Shown in pieces: positions 46,189-57,499 of a stretch of 64,000 nucleotides of DNA; positions within the stretch are counted from its first letter, which is position 1, and the number at the start of each line of letters is the position of its first letter. The DNA comes from Podospora comata (lineage: Eukaryota > Ascomycota > Sordariomycetes > Sordariales > Podosporaceae), in assembly GCA_017354895.1 (NCBI GenBank), contig CP071498.1, positions 930,001-994,000 of the forward strand. Direction: 5' to 3'. The position numbers were made by a program, and so were the translations under genes. The notes under the pieces were generated by a model. That model was not told where the DNA came from. It was given only the letters and a program-made list of their open reading frames with translations, and did no database searches.

Positions 46189-48283
46189 ATGTCCCGCTTC
46201 ACCCGCAGCGCCAAAAGGGCCCTCCACCCCCTCGCGCTGCTGGCCACCACCTCGGGCGCGCTGTATTACATGTACCGACCTCGCAACATCCCCGGCTACG
46301 AAGGCCCCGTCGTGCCACCCCCCATCTTCGGCGCAGACGGCACGTTCAAGCTCCCCCGTTTTCCAAAACTAAAGTCCAGGCTGGAGCAGATCAACGACCT
46401 CAAGCGATCCAACACGGAAGAAGAGTATGACATTCTCGTCATTGGCGCGGGAGCCACCGGGTCAGGCGTGGCTCTTGATGCCGCGACCCGAGGGTTAAAA
46501 GTGGCTGTTGTTGAAAGGGATGATTTTTCCTCGGGGACGAGCTCGAAAAGTACAAAGCTTGTTCATGGCGGGGTGAGGTATCTGGAGAAGGCGGTTTGGA
46601 ATCTGGACTGGGCGCAGTATGAGCTTGTCAGGGAGGCGTTGAAGGAGAGGACGTATTTTTTGCAGACGGCGCCGCATTTGAGCATGTGGTTGCCGATTAT
46701 GCTGCCGTTGGACAGGTGGTGGAAGGTGCCTTACTATTGGGCGGGGACCAAGTTTTATGATTTTTTGGCGGGGAGTGAGGGGATTGAGAGTAGTTATTTT
46801 TTGACGAGGTCGAAGGCTATCGATGCTTTTCCGATGTTGAAGCAGGAGGGGTTGATTGGGGCGTTGGTTTATTATGATGGGGCGCACAATGATAGTAGGA
46901 TGAATGTGAGTATCGGGGTTACGGCTGGGTTGTATGGGGCGACGGTGGTGAACCATTTGGAGGTGAAGGGGTTGTTGAAGGGGGAGGATGGGAGGTTGAG
47001 GGGGGCGGAGGTGGTGGATAATATTGGGGAGCGGGATGGGAAGCAAGGGGAGAGGTTTAATATTAGGGCCAAGTGTGTTATCAACTGTACGGGGCCGTTT
47101 ACGGATGGGATAAGGAAGATGGATGATCCTGGGTGTAAGGAGATTGTGGCGCCGGCATCGGGGGTGCATATCATCTTGCCAGGGTATTATTCGCCGGGGA
47201 AGATGGGGTTGATTGATCCGTCGACGTCGGACGGGAGGGTTATTTTCTTCTTGCCGTGGCAGGGGAATACGATTGCTGGAACGACGGACGAGCCGGCGCA
47301 GATTACCAAGGATCCGTTGCCGGATGAAAAGTCGATTCAGTGGATTTTGAACGAGGTTAGTCATTACCTTTCGCCGGATATCAATGTGAGGAGGGGGGAT
47401 GTTTTGGCTGCTTGGTCTGGGCTGAGGCCGTTGGTGAAGGACCCCAAGGCGAAGAACACGGAGTCGCTGGTGAGGAATCATCTCATTGACATCAGTGAGA
47501 GCGGGCTTGTGACTTGCGCCGGCGGAAAGTGGACGACATATCGACAGATGGCCGAGGAGTGTGTGGACGCGGCGATCAGGGAATTTGGGCTGAAGCCAAA
47601 GCCTATCACGAACCCCCCGATGATCAGCGGGACGGAGCATGTCACAGATGATGCTACACTTGATGGGACTTGCCAGACTCACCGGGTGAGGCTCGTTGGT
47701 GCCCACGGCTGGTCACGAACATTGTTCATCCACTTGATTCAGCACTTTGGCGTCGAAACAGAGGTGGCCAAGCACCTGACGGAAAGCTATGGTGACAGAG
47801 CCTGGACAGTCGCTTCGCTGTGCCGACCGACGGACAAGAGATTCCCGGCGAGGGGAGAAAGGATCTCACAGTTGTATCCTTTTGTGGATGGCGAGGTGAG
47901 GTACGCTGTTCGTCACGAGTTTGCGCAGACGGCGGTGGATGTGCTGGCGAGGAGGATGAGGCTGGCCTTCTTGAACGCTCAAGCTTCACTGGAGGCGCTG
48001 CCGAAGATCATTGACATCATGGCTGATGAGCTGGGGTGGAGCAAGAAGAGAATGGATCTTGAATGGAGAGAGAGTAAGTCTTCCAGAATAAGGGGTCTAT
48101 TGATATGGTTGCTAACATGTGTGAACAGCTGTGAAATTCCTCGAGTCCATGGGCCTCCCTCAGCCATTGTTGTCAGCGACACGAAAGCAGGTCGAACAGG
48201 GCAAGATTGACTTCAAGAGTCTGCTTGAGTGGAGGATGTATTCGCGACATGACAAGCCTGGGCCGGAGGGGGATAACCAGTGA
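46189..48283 (+). CDS. GUT2: Mitochondrial FAD-dependent glycerol-3-phosphate dehydrogenase
   Basis: Oxidises glycerol-3-phosphate to dihydroxyacetone phosphate and passes electrons to ubiquinone; it works in glycerol use and in the glycerol-3-phosphate shuttle at the inner mitochondrial membrane. Exons 46189-48073 and 48129-48283 give 679 aa; the 55-nt intron has GTAAGT, a GCTAAC branch and ACAG. The N-terminus has a basic leader (SRFTRSAKRALH) and a hydrophobic span (about 12-28). The FAD-binding Rossmann motif is at 82-91 (DILVIGAGATG), followed by GTSSKSTKLVHGGVRYLE. FAD-domain signatures recur at WSGLRPLV and CAGGKWTTYRQMAEE. The C-terminal exon ends KSLLEWRMYSRHDKPGPEG. I chose the ATG after CGACAAAA, because 96 open codons upstream look like leader. 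Codons switch abruptly to G-rich ones between about 46500 and 47500. Confidence 0.96.
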
Positions 48284-48670
48284 GATAGATGTTGGCCACT
48301 AAAACAGGAGGTCTCCTCTTTTGTCCAGATTGATGATTTGCTTGGGGGTTGTGTATTACTGGACCGGATATTGCATAGCAGGCATCGTTTCTTGAGGGCA
48401 AAGGGGCACAATGGCGTTGTCTTATAGATGGGTTCTTGTCATGAGAGGGCTGGTTTATTTTTCACCGTAGGTATTTGTTCGGCATTCGGGTAGGAGAGTA
48501 TGAATATGTCTGGTAGTGGTAATGTGTGCTTGGACATATTGATGATTTTGAGGCTGTTGCAGATGCCAATGTGTATTTAGTTGAGATATAGGCAATGAAT
48601 AGCAAAAAAGAATGGTATGACTGACCCAAGGGGGTTCAAGGGTCAAAAATGACAAAAGATGATGTATCCA
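48284..48670. other. 3' flank of GUT2 and of the tRNA
   Basis: Convergent space between GUT2 and the minus-strand tRNA. Apart from the Pol III terminator at its right edge I see nothing in it. Confidence 0.6.
48643..48660 (-). terminator. RNA polymerase III terminator of tRNA-Trp
   Basis: On the tRNA strand two T runs (TTTT, then TTTTT) follow the tRNA 3' end within about 30 bases, as expected for Pol III termination. Confidence 0.7.
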
Positions 48671-48742
48671 TGACCCCGACCCGATTTGAACGGATAACCT
48701 TTCGATCTGGAGTCGAACGCGCTACCGTTGCGCCACGAGGCC
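48671..48742 (-). tRNA. tRNA-Trp (anticodon CCA), no intron
   Basis: A 72-nt gene that folds completely: acceptor stem GGCCTCG with CGGGGTC (two G-U pairs) and discriminator A; D arm GCGC/GCGC; anticodon stem TTCGA/TCGAA with loop CTCCAGA, so anticodon CCA; T arm ATCCG/CGGGT with loop TTCAAAT. The internal A box (TGGCGCAACGG) and B box (GTTCAAATC) are present. CCA is not encoded, as usual in eukaryotes. Confidence 0.95.
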
Positions 48743-49156
48743 AATTGATATTATTCCGGAAAGGAATCTGGGTACAGATAGAACTCTTGGCATTTGCCCC
48801 ACCATCCGAAAAGACAAAAGCTCTCGCGGCTGGCAACGGCCAATTTTGACATCAACCACCACCTGCCGGAGCTTTCTCTGCACCAGCAGTTCAGATATCC
48901 GCCGTTAGCAACAATCCATTTTCCCTCAACGGCACTCGCCTCGATAATAGCCACTAGTTTTTCTGGTGTATAACGGTTAGCCACCAGTTAACCCGGCCGC
49001 CACTATAGCACGATATCAAGCCCAATTGGACCTTTTTTACATCGACTATTCTTTCTGCCCGAACCGCATGACGTCTGCACCGAGGGTCAACTAAGCCTTT
49101 CCCTTTTTTCTTCTTTTTTTTTTTTTTAATTTTTTAAATAACTTTTCCCGCCTCCC
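48743..49156. other. Promoter of the AAA ATPase and 5' flank of tRNA
   Basis: It ends in a long T-rich run (about 49105-49145, mostly T with CTTC breaks) just before the ATG at 49157, a pyrimidine tract common in fungal core promoters. Confidence 0.55.
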
Positions 49157-52100
49157 ATGCCTGTCGCCGGGGCGAGAGCCCTCCTGTCGGCAAAGGCTGG
49201 TGTTGCTGCTCCAAGTCGACAAGTACTGCCCCGCGTTGCCGCCGCCTCCGCATTTCACATCCAGCATCATGGAGCGTTACCACATCGGACAGTAAAGAGG
49301 GGGTTCCATACCTCCCCTTCTTCTCTCGCCAGGCCCGAAGATGGAGAGAACAACCCTCCTCCAGCAGCAACAGAGGAGAACCCCCCCAAGAACGACACCA
49401 CCAACGACAAGAACAAACCCGAGCAACAACCCGAAAACAACAAACCTACCGAAACTGAGCCCGCCCCTGCGCCAGAAACCTCCTCCGCAGCAGCTATCGC
49501 CGCAGCCGCCAAAAGAGCCCAACTCCGCACCTCCGGGTATGGCTCCGCTCGCGCCCGCGCAAACCGCATCCCCCGCGTCGAGGAAATCCCCCAGCTCGAA
49601 CCAGACGAGTTCTTCCTCGAGAACAATGTCTCCCTTTATGAAGACCGCCCCCTCGGATCCCTCGACACACTACTCTTCCCCCTCCTAAGCGAGGACCAAG
49701 AGCGCATACTGTCCGAAGCAGAAGCCGAGATCAACGAGCAGGCCTTGTCGGAAAAAGCAGCCGACTACTACAAGTCAAGGATGGTGGAACTGGCGGGGGA
49801 TAAGGAGGTGCTGGATAGGCTGGTGGGGAGGTTTCAGAGGGTGTACAATGCCGCCTTCTTGCAGGTGGTTGCCTTGGGGCATAAGCCGACGGATACGCCC
49901 GAGAAGGTGCTTGATGTGAGGGAGCTGAGGGAGTTGGTGACGGATCAGTATGAACGGCTTGTGAGCTGGGAGGAGGGGAGGTTGCAGAAGGAGGCGGGGG
50001 AGTATCTTGAGGCGCATGGGGGGGAGACGGTGAAAAGTTTATTGTTTGAGAGTCCGTTGTCTAAAAAGCCCGAGCCGGAGTATTCTGTTCGCAGGGAGTT
50101 GCTTGCGGCGGTGAGGTCGCAGTTGCATACCCCGCCGCCGCCGGGGATGGGCGGAATGAAAAGTGAGGCGCGGAGGCCGGTGCAGCTTTTCACGGTTTTG
50201 AATCGTAAGGGGATGGCGGTTCCGATGGAGGTGGTGGATGATATTGCGACTGAGCTCGCGGCGGATGTGGTGCACCTGAGTGCGATGGACTTGGGGAGGA
50301 TGCTGGGGAAGCATATGGGGCAGAATTTGTATCTGAACCGGGGGTCGTTATCGATGCTGGGGTATGCGGCCGCGGAGATGAACGGGAGGACTGTGGCGAG
50401 GGCGGATGCGGAAGGGGAGGAAGGGGGGATGGCGGGGATGGTGGCTGTTGCTTTGCCTTCGAGGTTGAGGTCGTATTTTTCTTCGAGGGGGGAGAGCACG
50501 GCGGGGATGGGACTGGATGGGAAGTGGGATGATCTCAAGCTTACGAATGCGCTGAGTGCGTTGATCGAGGCGGCGGATGTCAAACGGGGGATGAGAGGTG
50601 GGGAGACGGAGCAGAGGGATCTGATTGTGCATATTCATGATTATGTCGAGATTGGGGCGCTGCAGAGCTCGCTTCTGAACAAGATCAGGACGATTGTTGA
50701 TCGGATGTGGCATAATGGGAGGAGGGCGGTGATTGTGGCTTCTTCGGCGAGCGAGTTGAAGAACTCGGGGGGGCAGTGGCGGGATCAAATTGCAGAGATT
50801 GGCCGTGAGGGGACGCATATCATTCCGTTTTATTCTCACGAGCATCAACATGAGGAGGGAGCTTCGGAGAATGTGCTGGACAACTTGATGAACATCGGGG
50901 AGATGGTGCAAGCCATGATGGGTGCTGATGCCGATGTCATCTTCCACAGGCAATTACTCCGGAACGAGCCTTTGTTATACATGAACTGGACAGGGACCGA
51001 GAAGGACAAGAGGCTGGTGAACCTGCTTAAACAGCATGTTTTTGATGCCCAGTGGGTATACCGGGTCGCCACCTTGCTCGTTGGGGTCAGGAAGCCGGGT
51101 CTCAAGCGCTTTTCGTTCGATCATCTGAAGCATGTCTTGGACTTTATGTCTGAAAGGGATGAGCATTGGAAAAAGATTGTCCCTGCCGTCAAGCCACCTT
51201 ACTACTCGCCACTCTTCACACCACGGTCGCCTCAAATGCCCAATTTCTTCTCTGGGGGTCCCCCAGACGAGTTTGGGCAGCAGTCCAACGGCCCATCAGG
51301 GACTCTTCCGGGCGGTCTCTTGTCCAAGGACCTCGACCAGCACGAGAAGAAGCTCGCCTCTGGCCTGATCAACGCGGAGGACATTCACACAACGTTTGAC
51401 AACATCATCGTCCCCCAAGAGACAAAAGAATCCCTCATCGGACTCACCTCCCTCTCCCTCACCCGCCCAGAAGCTTTTACTTATGGCGTGCTCAAGACTG
51501 AGCGCATCCCGGGTTGCTTGCTCTACGGCCCCCCGGGAACAGGCAAGACCCTCCTCGCCAAAGCGGTAGCCAAAGAATCGGGTGCAAACATGCTCGAGGT
51601 CTCCGCCGCGTCCATCAACGACATGTGGCTGGGTCAATCAGAGAAGAACGTCCGTGCGATCTTTTCTCTCGCTCGCAAGTTAGCCCCCATGGTCATCTTC
51701 CTTGATGAAGCCGACGCCTTGTTGGGTGCGAGGCATAACACACCTGGTCGAACTGCCCACCGGGAAACAATCACGCAGTTTCTTCGAGAATGGGACGGAA
51801 TGTCTGATATGCGCGCCTTCATAATGGTAGCCACTAACCGCCCCTTTGACCTCGACGAGGCGGTCTTGCGGCGGCTGCCGAGGAAGATACTAGTTGACCT
51901 GCCCCTCGGCCCGGAGAGGGAGAAGATCCTGGGGGTTATGCTAAAGGAGGAGGTACTCGCGGAGGATGTCGACCTGGCCCAACTGGCGAAGGAGACGGAT
52001 TTGTATTCCGGCTCTGACCTGAAGAATCTGTGTGTGTCGGCGGCGATGGAGGCGGTGAGGCAGGAGGTGAGGGATAAGGAGGCTTGGGAGAGGGAACGGG

Positions 52101-52441
52101 CTGCTCAGCTACCGGAAGGGGAGAAGGCGGAGGGAGAAGTGGAGGAGGCTTCAGTGTTTCCCGAGAAGAGGGTGCGGGAGGGGGGAGTGGAGGAGGTTTA
52201 TGAGTATCCGGAGAAGAGGGTGCTGACGAGGAAGCACTTTGAGAAGGGGCTGAGGGAGATTAGCGCGAGTATTTCGGAGGATATGGATAGTTTGAAGGCG
52301 ATTAGGAAGTTTGATGAGCAGTATGGGGATTCGGGGAGGAGGAAGAAAAAGAAGAGGGGGATGGGGTTTGAGGTTGTGGGGGATGGGAAGGTGGTGGGGA
52401 CGGAGGAGGTTAGGGTTAGGCAGGTTGTTACTGGGGTTTAG
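49157..52441 (+). CDS. Large mitochondrial AAA ATPase (Msp1/ATAD1-like AAA domain)
   Basis: Single-exon gene for 1094 residues. The first 60 residues are rich in Ala/Arg and end in GFHTSPSSLARP, a strong mitochondrial presequence. A disordered Pro/Glu/Asn segment (60-130) precedes a long unique region (130-700) that I do not recognise. The AAA module then shows Walker A GPPGTGKT (791-798), Walker B VIFLDEADALLG, sensor-1 VATNRPFDLDE and the arginine-finger region LRRLPRKI, all intact. It is closest to the Msp1/ATAD1 (meiotic clade) type, which extracts mis-inserted tail-anchored proteins, but the unique region makes it much larger than Msp1 and no transmembrane anchor is obvious at the N-terminus. 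A matrix or membrane-associated unfoldase role is inference. A lysine-rich tail (GRRKKKKRGMG) follows the AAA domain. Confidence 0.88.
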   Translation: MPVAGARALLSAKAGVAAPSRQVLPRVAAASAFHIQHHGALPHRTVKRGFHTSPSSLARPEDGENNPPPAATEENPPKNDTTNDKNKPEQQPENNKPTETEPAPAPETSSAAAIAAAAKRAQLRTSGYGSARARANRIPRVEEIPQLEPDEFFLENNVSLYEDRPLGSLDTLLFPLLSEDQERILSEAEAEINEQALSEKAADYYKSRMVELAGDKEVLDRLVGRFQRVYNAAFLQVVALGHKPTDTPEKVLDVRELRELVTDQYERLVSWEEGRLQKEAGEYLEAHGGETVKSLLFESPLSKKPEPEYSVRRELLAAVRSQLHTPPPPGMGGMKSEARRPVQLFTVLNRKGMAVPMEVVDDIATELAADVVHLSAMDLGRMLGKHMGQNLYLNRGSLSMLGYAAAEMNGRTVARADAEGEEGGMAGMVAVALPSRLRSYFSSRGESTAGMGLDGKWDDLKLTNALSALIEAADVKRGMRGGETEQRDLIVHIHDYVEIGALQSSLLNKIRTIVDRMWHNGRRAVIVASSASELKNSGGQWRDQIAEIGREGTHIIPFYSHEHQHEEGASENVLDNLMNIGEMVQAMMGADADVIFHRQLLRNEPLLYMNWTGTEKDKRLVNLLKQHVFDAQWVYRVATLLVGVRKPGLKRFSFDHLKHVLDFMSERDEHWKKIVPAVKPPYYSPLFTPRSPQMPNFFSGGPPDEFGQQSNGPSGTLPGGLLSKDLDQHEKKLASGLINAEDIHTTFDNIIVPQETKESLIGLTSLSLTRPEAFTYGVLKTERIPGCLLYGPPGTGKTLLAKAVAKESGANMLEVSAASINDMWLGQSEKNVRAIFSLARKLAPMVIFLDEADALLGARHNTPGRTAHRETITQFLREWDGMSDMRAFIMVATNRPFDLDEAVLRRLPRKILVDLPLGPEREKILGVMLKEEVLAEDVDLAQLAKETDLYSGSDLKNLCVSAAMEAVRQEVRDKEAWERERAAQLPEGEKAEGEVEEASVFPEKRVREGGVEEVYEYPEKRVLTRKHFEKGLREISASISEDMDSLKAIRKFDEQYGDSGRRKKKKRGMGFEVVGDGKVVGTEEVRVRQVVTGV

Positions 52442-52969
52442 ATCAGGGGGTTGGTTGGTTTGAACAAGACAAAAGCGAGGGGGTGACTGTATGAATAGCT
52501 GTAACAAGAAAGGGTATAAATAAATGGGGGGGACGGTGGCATAGGGTACGGCAAAGGAATCAGGGGGAAAGCGGAAAAGTTTGAAAAGTATATATATACA
52601 ATTTGCTGCATTGGATTGGGAAACTTTGTATATATTGCAATTCAGTGGAATTGTAAATAACACGACTACACTCGATCTCACGGTGTTTGTTCGACCCTGG
52701 TTATAAGATTGGTTTACCTACCCTTGATGCACACAGCTCCGTCAAGCTTTCTTACCTCGTTCAAACCCAACATCCATTTTCCGGAACAGCAATTCAAGCA
52801 CAGATTCCCCAGAGATACATGAACCTGAACAAAAAAAAACATGAATGCTACTAAAAAAGACTACAATAATTCTACAACCCCAATCATGAATCCAAAGAAA
52901 AAAAAAGAGAAAAAAAAAGAGCCGAGAAAACTATTCCCATCCCATCATCATAACCCTTAATCATCTTCA
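52442..52969. other. Convergent 3' flanks of the AAA ATPase and SLY41 genes
   Basis: AT-rich spacer with TATATATA and two adenine-rich tracts (52829-52920), plausible polyadenylation signals for both genes. No gene was seen. Confidence 0.6.
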
Positions 52970-54854
52970 TCACCTCGCAGCGACCAAACTCCCCTCAACA
53001 TCACCACTATTTGTCCCCCCATCCCCCGCCCGCCATGTCTCCTCCGCCCTAGTCCCAGGAGCCAGCCAGGCAGCGACCGCATTACTCGCCCCCCTGTTCC
53101 TCCCCTTCCCCCCATTCCCCCCAGCAACATAATCATCCGACTTCTTACTGTCGCCATTCACACCAACACCCACCCCGCTGCTCGAAGCCGGCGGCACGAG
53201 GTTAGGAGACGACACCCTCCCATTCGTATACCCATACCCACCCCTCCCAAAAACCCCATTCATCTCTTGCGGCGACGCCGTGATGCCACCATTATGCTTC
53301 ACACTCAAAGGCAAAATCCCCCCCTCCACCCCCTTCAAATTATCCCCCGTCAACCTCCTCGCCTTCGCATCCGCCTTATTCCTCTCACTGCTCCGGTCGT
53401 ACATCCACAACCCCAAAAACGTCAGCCCAATCCCCACAGCCTGCACCCTCGTCGTCGGGTTCCTGAACCAAATCAGCGTGATGAAAATGACAAACACCCT
53501 CTTCAACAAGCTAGCCACCGAGTACGTAACCGGGGACACAGTAGACAACAACACAAACGCGAGGATATTCTGCCCAAAGTGAAAAGTTCCGTTGAAAATG
53601 TACTCGACCGTCAACCGTCCGTGATCAAAGCTGTTTGGTGAGACCGTCAAGTCGACTGAACCATCATACAAAAAATCAGTGAGGATGTGGAACCCTTCCG
53701 ACCAGAACCAGATGGGGAGGGTGCAGATGAAGGCCATGCCTGAGGAGTAGCAGAGGAGATTGAGCTTGTCCAGTTTCTTGGACTGGACTCCTAACCCTTC
53801 TGCTTCCGCTCGGGCGGCTTCGTTGAACAAGCGCTTGGAAAAGATGTTTTGTGTGACGAATATGATGGTTGCGAGGAGGGCGTAGAGGATGCCGAGGAAT
53901 TGGCCGCCGAATTGGCTCTTGTTGCTGGAGCAGGCGAGCATGACTCCAATGGTGAGAGGGATGAGCGAGATGTATGTCGCGCGGGGGTAGCGGATGTCGA
54001 AGATGAAGCGGTAGGCTAGGACGGTGAATAACGGGGAGAGGCCCTTGATTGTGTGGACTAGCGAGACGGGAATCTTGGATGTCGCGGTGGAGGAGAGGAG
54101 ATGGCCGCCGATTTGGAAGACGGCCAGGGGGAGGGTGGTTCGGATTACATCCCGGGATGGGTATCGGATGGGATGTTTGAGAGCTGGGATGAGGGTTCGT
54201 AGTTTGGGGAACTTGGAGGCGAGCCCTGACAGGATGAGGCAGTAGGAAGATACAAAGCCGAATTGGACGATGGTAAGGGTCGCGGGCTTGTCAAAGGCCG
54301 TGAGGATGGACTTGGAGGAGGTGTTGGTCAGGGCGGAGGACCAGTACCACATTATGCATAGTGACTACACAGCAGGCAACAAGACATATCAGCATGGTGG
54401 CACAAGCTGGAAAAGAGGACACAGGGGACATTGGACATACAATGAGCTTCCATGATACTGGAGCGCGGAGTGCGTCGGCTATCTCGTGGGCGTTTTGGCT
54501 CATACTCCCGGAGCGCATGCGGTGGATGGCAGTGCTGATGCTACTCCTTTTCCTGGCATGGCCGTATGCGTGAGAGGAGGCGGCGCCGGGAGCCCATTTT
54601 ACTCTGCTGTCGCGGCGGGCGTGGGCGTGAGCGTGCCAACGTTGCTCTGGTTGTTGTTGCGTAGCACTTTCCCTGCTGTATCCGTATCCATTCTGTTGCT
54701 GCTGCCTTCCTCCTCCATTCGGCGCGCTCGAATCGAAAACGTGGGCGGCATCAAAGTCGGGGAACTTTTCTGTACCGTTGTGCGCCGGGCTACCGTTTGC
54801 GTTGGACAGTCGGTTCTGCGACGGTGCCCGCATGTGCGAGGTCGAGTGTGGCAT
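52970..54854 (-). CDS. SLY41: SLY41-type triose-phosphate/nucleotide-sugar transporter family protein
   Basis: Multi-pass membrane transporter of the triose-phosphate translocator (drug/metabolite transporter) superfamily; yeast Sly41 is an ER/Golgi protein found as a suppressor of Ypt1 loss. Exons 54854-54441 and 54364-52970 give 602 residues; the 76-nt intron (GTATGT donor, TGTAG acceptor) joins SWKLI to SLCIMWYWSSALTNTSSK in frame. About nine or ten hydrophobic helices are visible between residues 138 and 460. Family patterns include TSKIPVSLVHTIKGLSPLFTV, TQNIFSKRLFNE and SPVTYSVASLLKRVFVI. The N-terminal 135 residues are cytosolic and Ser/Gln/His-rich, with HAHAHARR; the C-terminal 130 are Gly/Asn-rich. 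It shares a divergent upstream region with the SF3b gene. The substrate cannot be told from sequence. Confidence 0.9.
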
Positions 54855-55589
54855 CGCGCACAGGTGTCTGGTGTAGGTATGAACAGAGAAGGACTTTGTT
54901 CAGTCGTATCTATAGCGATATCTGTACTCGGGATCCTTGGACAGTTGGCGTGGGATGTTGGCGTAAGCGAGTGGGAAGTACTGGACTTGGCTTGACAGAC
55001 GTCACAAGCAAGTTAAAAAAAAGCCAATCAATCAAACGAGTGTGTTGTTGAAAATCAACTAGTTTCAAGTAATCATGGTAAACTCGGTTGACAAGCAGCA
55101 GAGGCAGGAAAATGAGAGAGAGTTGTGTTTGATAGCCTGAAGCAATCACCAATCACACAGAATTCGAGTCGATGGCAATTGGCAACCTATGTATGCAGCG
55201 CGCGGCGGTTTGAATCCCGCCAATTAAGCTCTCTTGGCGCTTCCAATCGCTGTCACAGAAGCAGCACGCGCTGCAGGGGGGGTCTCCATCCAGCCTTCGG
55301 AGCGCACCAGCCACACCTTGTGCACTCCCAAACAGCCACCGCCAAGCCAAGACCTGCCTCTTTCTCAAAAGTTTTGGGGCGCGCCGCATGGCGATTGATT
55401 GCTGGACGTTGATGAATCGAGGACGTTGATAGCGCGTCAAACTCCACCCGCCGGCCATCATCACCACCCCCGACTGCTTTTACGACAGCAATATCATCAT
55501 ATCACGGCCCAAATCCGAGTCGCATCACGAGTACATCATCAAGCTTTTTCCCCTGACGAACAAGAGCCGACGGCTCACAGCTGTCCAAG
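54855..55589. other. Divergent promoter region of SLY41 and CUS1
   Basis: Shared upstream region for two genes read in opposite directions. No RNA gene: the GGTTTGAATCCCGCC at about 55207 resembles a tRNA T arm but has no cloverleaf around it. Confidence 0.6.
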
Positions 55590-57499
55590 ATGGCGGCCCC
55601 AAAAATGACCAAGAACCAAATGCGCCGGGCGAAGAAGAAGGAGCAGAAAAAGGCACAGGTCGAGGTCAGTACTGTTTTCTATCCATCAGTTCACACAACA
55701 CAATCCCAATTTCTAACTATTTCTCCCAGAACGGCTCAAAAGCCCCAGAAGATACCAAGGATGACACCCCAAGGGAAAACGGATCTCTACCAGACGACCA
55801 AACACCCGTCGCCGATCTCGAAGTCAAGAAGGATGGCGATGAAGACACAAAAATGGACGCCGATGGTCCCATCATCGACGAAATCCCATTGGACGACCCC
55901 GCCTACGCCGATTTCAAGAAAGCGTTCGAAAAGTACGGCATGAGCCTGGACGACGACGACGAGGTAGCAAAAGAGGCCAACGCAGGCAACAAGGGCGAGG
56001 TCTTCTTTGACCAGGACGACGAGATTCCCAGCGAAGACGAAGACGCGCAACCAAAGATGTCCAAGAAGAAGCGCAAAAAGCTCAACAAGCTCTCCATCGC
56101 AGAGCTCAAGGCTCTCGTGCGGACCCCAGAGGTGGTGGAATGGAACGATGTCTCGTCGTCAGATCCACGTTTGTTGGTACAAATCAAGGCGCAGCGCAAT
56201 ATTGTTCCTGTGCCTGGGCATTGGTCGTTGAAGCGTGAGTACCTCTCCAGTAAGCGTGGCATCGAGAAGCCGCCGTTCAAGCTCCCCCAGTTCATCGCCG
56301 AGACGGGCATCACCGAGATGCGAGATGCGGTTTTGGAGAAGCAGGCCGAGCAAACCCTCAAGCAGAAGCAGCGAGAGAGAGTACAGCCCAAGATGGGCAA
56401 GCTCGACATTGACTACCAAAAGCTCTACGATGCCTTCTTCCGCCACCAGACCAAGCCAGACCTGACTCGATTCGGTGACGTCTACTACGAAGGCAAAGAG
56501 TGGGAGGCCGACTACAAGATCTTTAAGGCTGGTGAACTCAGCGAAGGACTCCGGGATGCTCTAGGGATGCAACCAGGCTTTCCTCCCCCATGGCTCCTCC
56601 AGCAACAACGCATCGGTCCTCCCCCGTCTTACCCAACCCTCAAAATCCCGGGCTTAAACGCCCCTCTCCCACCAGGAGCTTCTTGGGGCTTCCAGCCTGG
56701 TCAATGGGGCAAACCCCCACTAGACGAATACAACCGTCCCCTCTACGGAGGCGATATTTTTGGCCTCATGGTCCCGGGACAGCCAGGGTACCCCACGGGC
56801 GCACCAGCTCAACCAGGCCAGCCCGCAGCAGCAGCAGCAGCGTACATCACCCCGGCGGAACCAATTGACCGCACACTTTGGGGAGAACTCCAACCCCCCG
56901 CCGAAGAGTCGGAAGCGGAAGAATCCGAAGAAGAAGAGGAAGAAGACTCGGACGAGGAAGACGGAGACCACATCCCGGCCGGTGGGATCGAAACTTCGAC
57001 CGGCCTCGAAACTCCGGGCGGATACGCCAGCACACTCCACCCTGACGCCTCTGGTATTGAATCCAGCATGGGAGGTGAATTCGATCTCCGGAAACAGTCC
57101 CGCAGGGGCTACGAAACGGAGGAACACCCACGGTCGGCGTATACCGTCATCCCAGAGAGGCAAACGAGAGTGGAGGGCTTCTTTGGCTCGGATAAGACGT
57201 ACGACTTGGGGAGACACGGGGCCGGGCTGCCGGTGCTGGGGAGGGAGGATGAGGAGAGCAGGAAGAGGAAGAAGCCGGGGGACGTGGAGGTCAGTCTTGA
57301 TCCGGATCAGTTGGTGAGGGAGGAGGGGGTGAGCAAGGAGGAGCTGAAGAAGAGGTATGAGCAGGGGAGGAGGGAGGAGGGGGTGGGGGCGCAGTGGAAC
57401 AAGAGCCAGTTTGAGGAGGATTTGACGGATTTTATTGCGAGTGAGAGCAGGAAGAGGCAGAAGAGGGACGAGGAGCGGAGGGGGGAGAGGAGGAGATGA
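55590..57499 (+). CDS. CUS1: Splicing factor SF3b subunit 2 (SAP145/Cus1)
   Basis: Core part of the U2 snRNP SF3b complex, which helps position U2 at the intron branch site. Exons 55590-55664 and 55730-57499 encode 614 residues; the 65-nt intron (GTCAGT donor, CTAAC branch, CCCAG acceptor) joins KKAQVE to NGSKAPEDT in frame. A lysine-rich start (KNQMRRAKKKEQKK) is followed by an acidic stretch, then the DUF382 block (VPVPGHWSLKREYLSSKRG, PPFKLPQFI, FGDVYYEGKEWE) and the proline-rich PSP domain (PPPWLLQQQRIGPPPSYP, NRPLYGGDIFG). The C-terminal 230 residues are acidic then basic, ending in an Arg/Lys/Glu-rich tail. Length and domain order fit fungal SF3b145. Confidence 0.96.

Noticed and set aside
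46495-47706. 403-codon minus-strand frame opposite GUT2
   Set aside because: Antisense shadow created by the G-rich codon island; no protein family.
55201-55225. tRNA-like T arm (GGTTTGAATCCCGCC)
   Set aside because: The loop is eight bases and no acceptor, D or anticodon arm can be found upstream.
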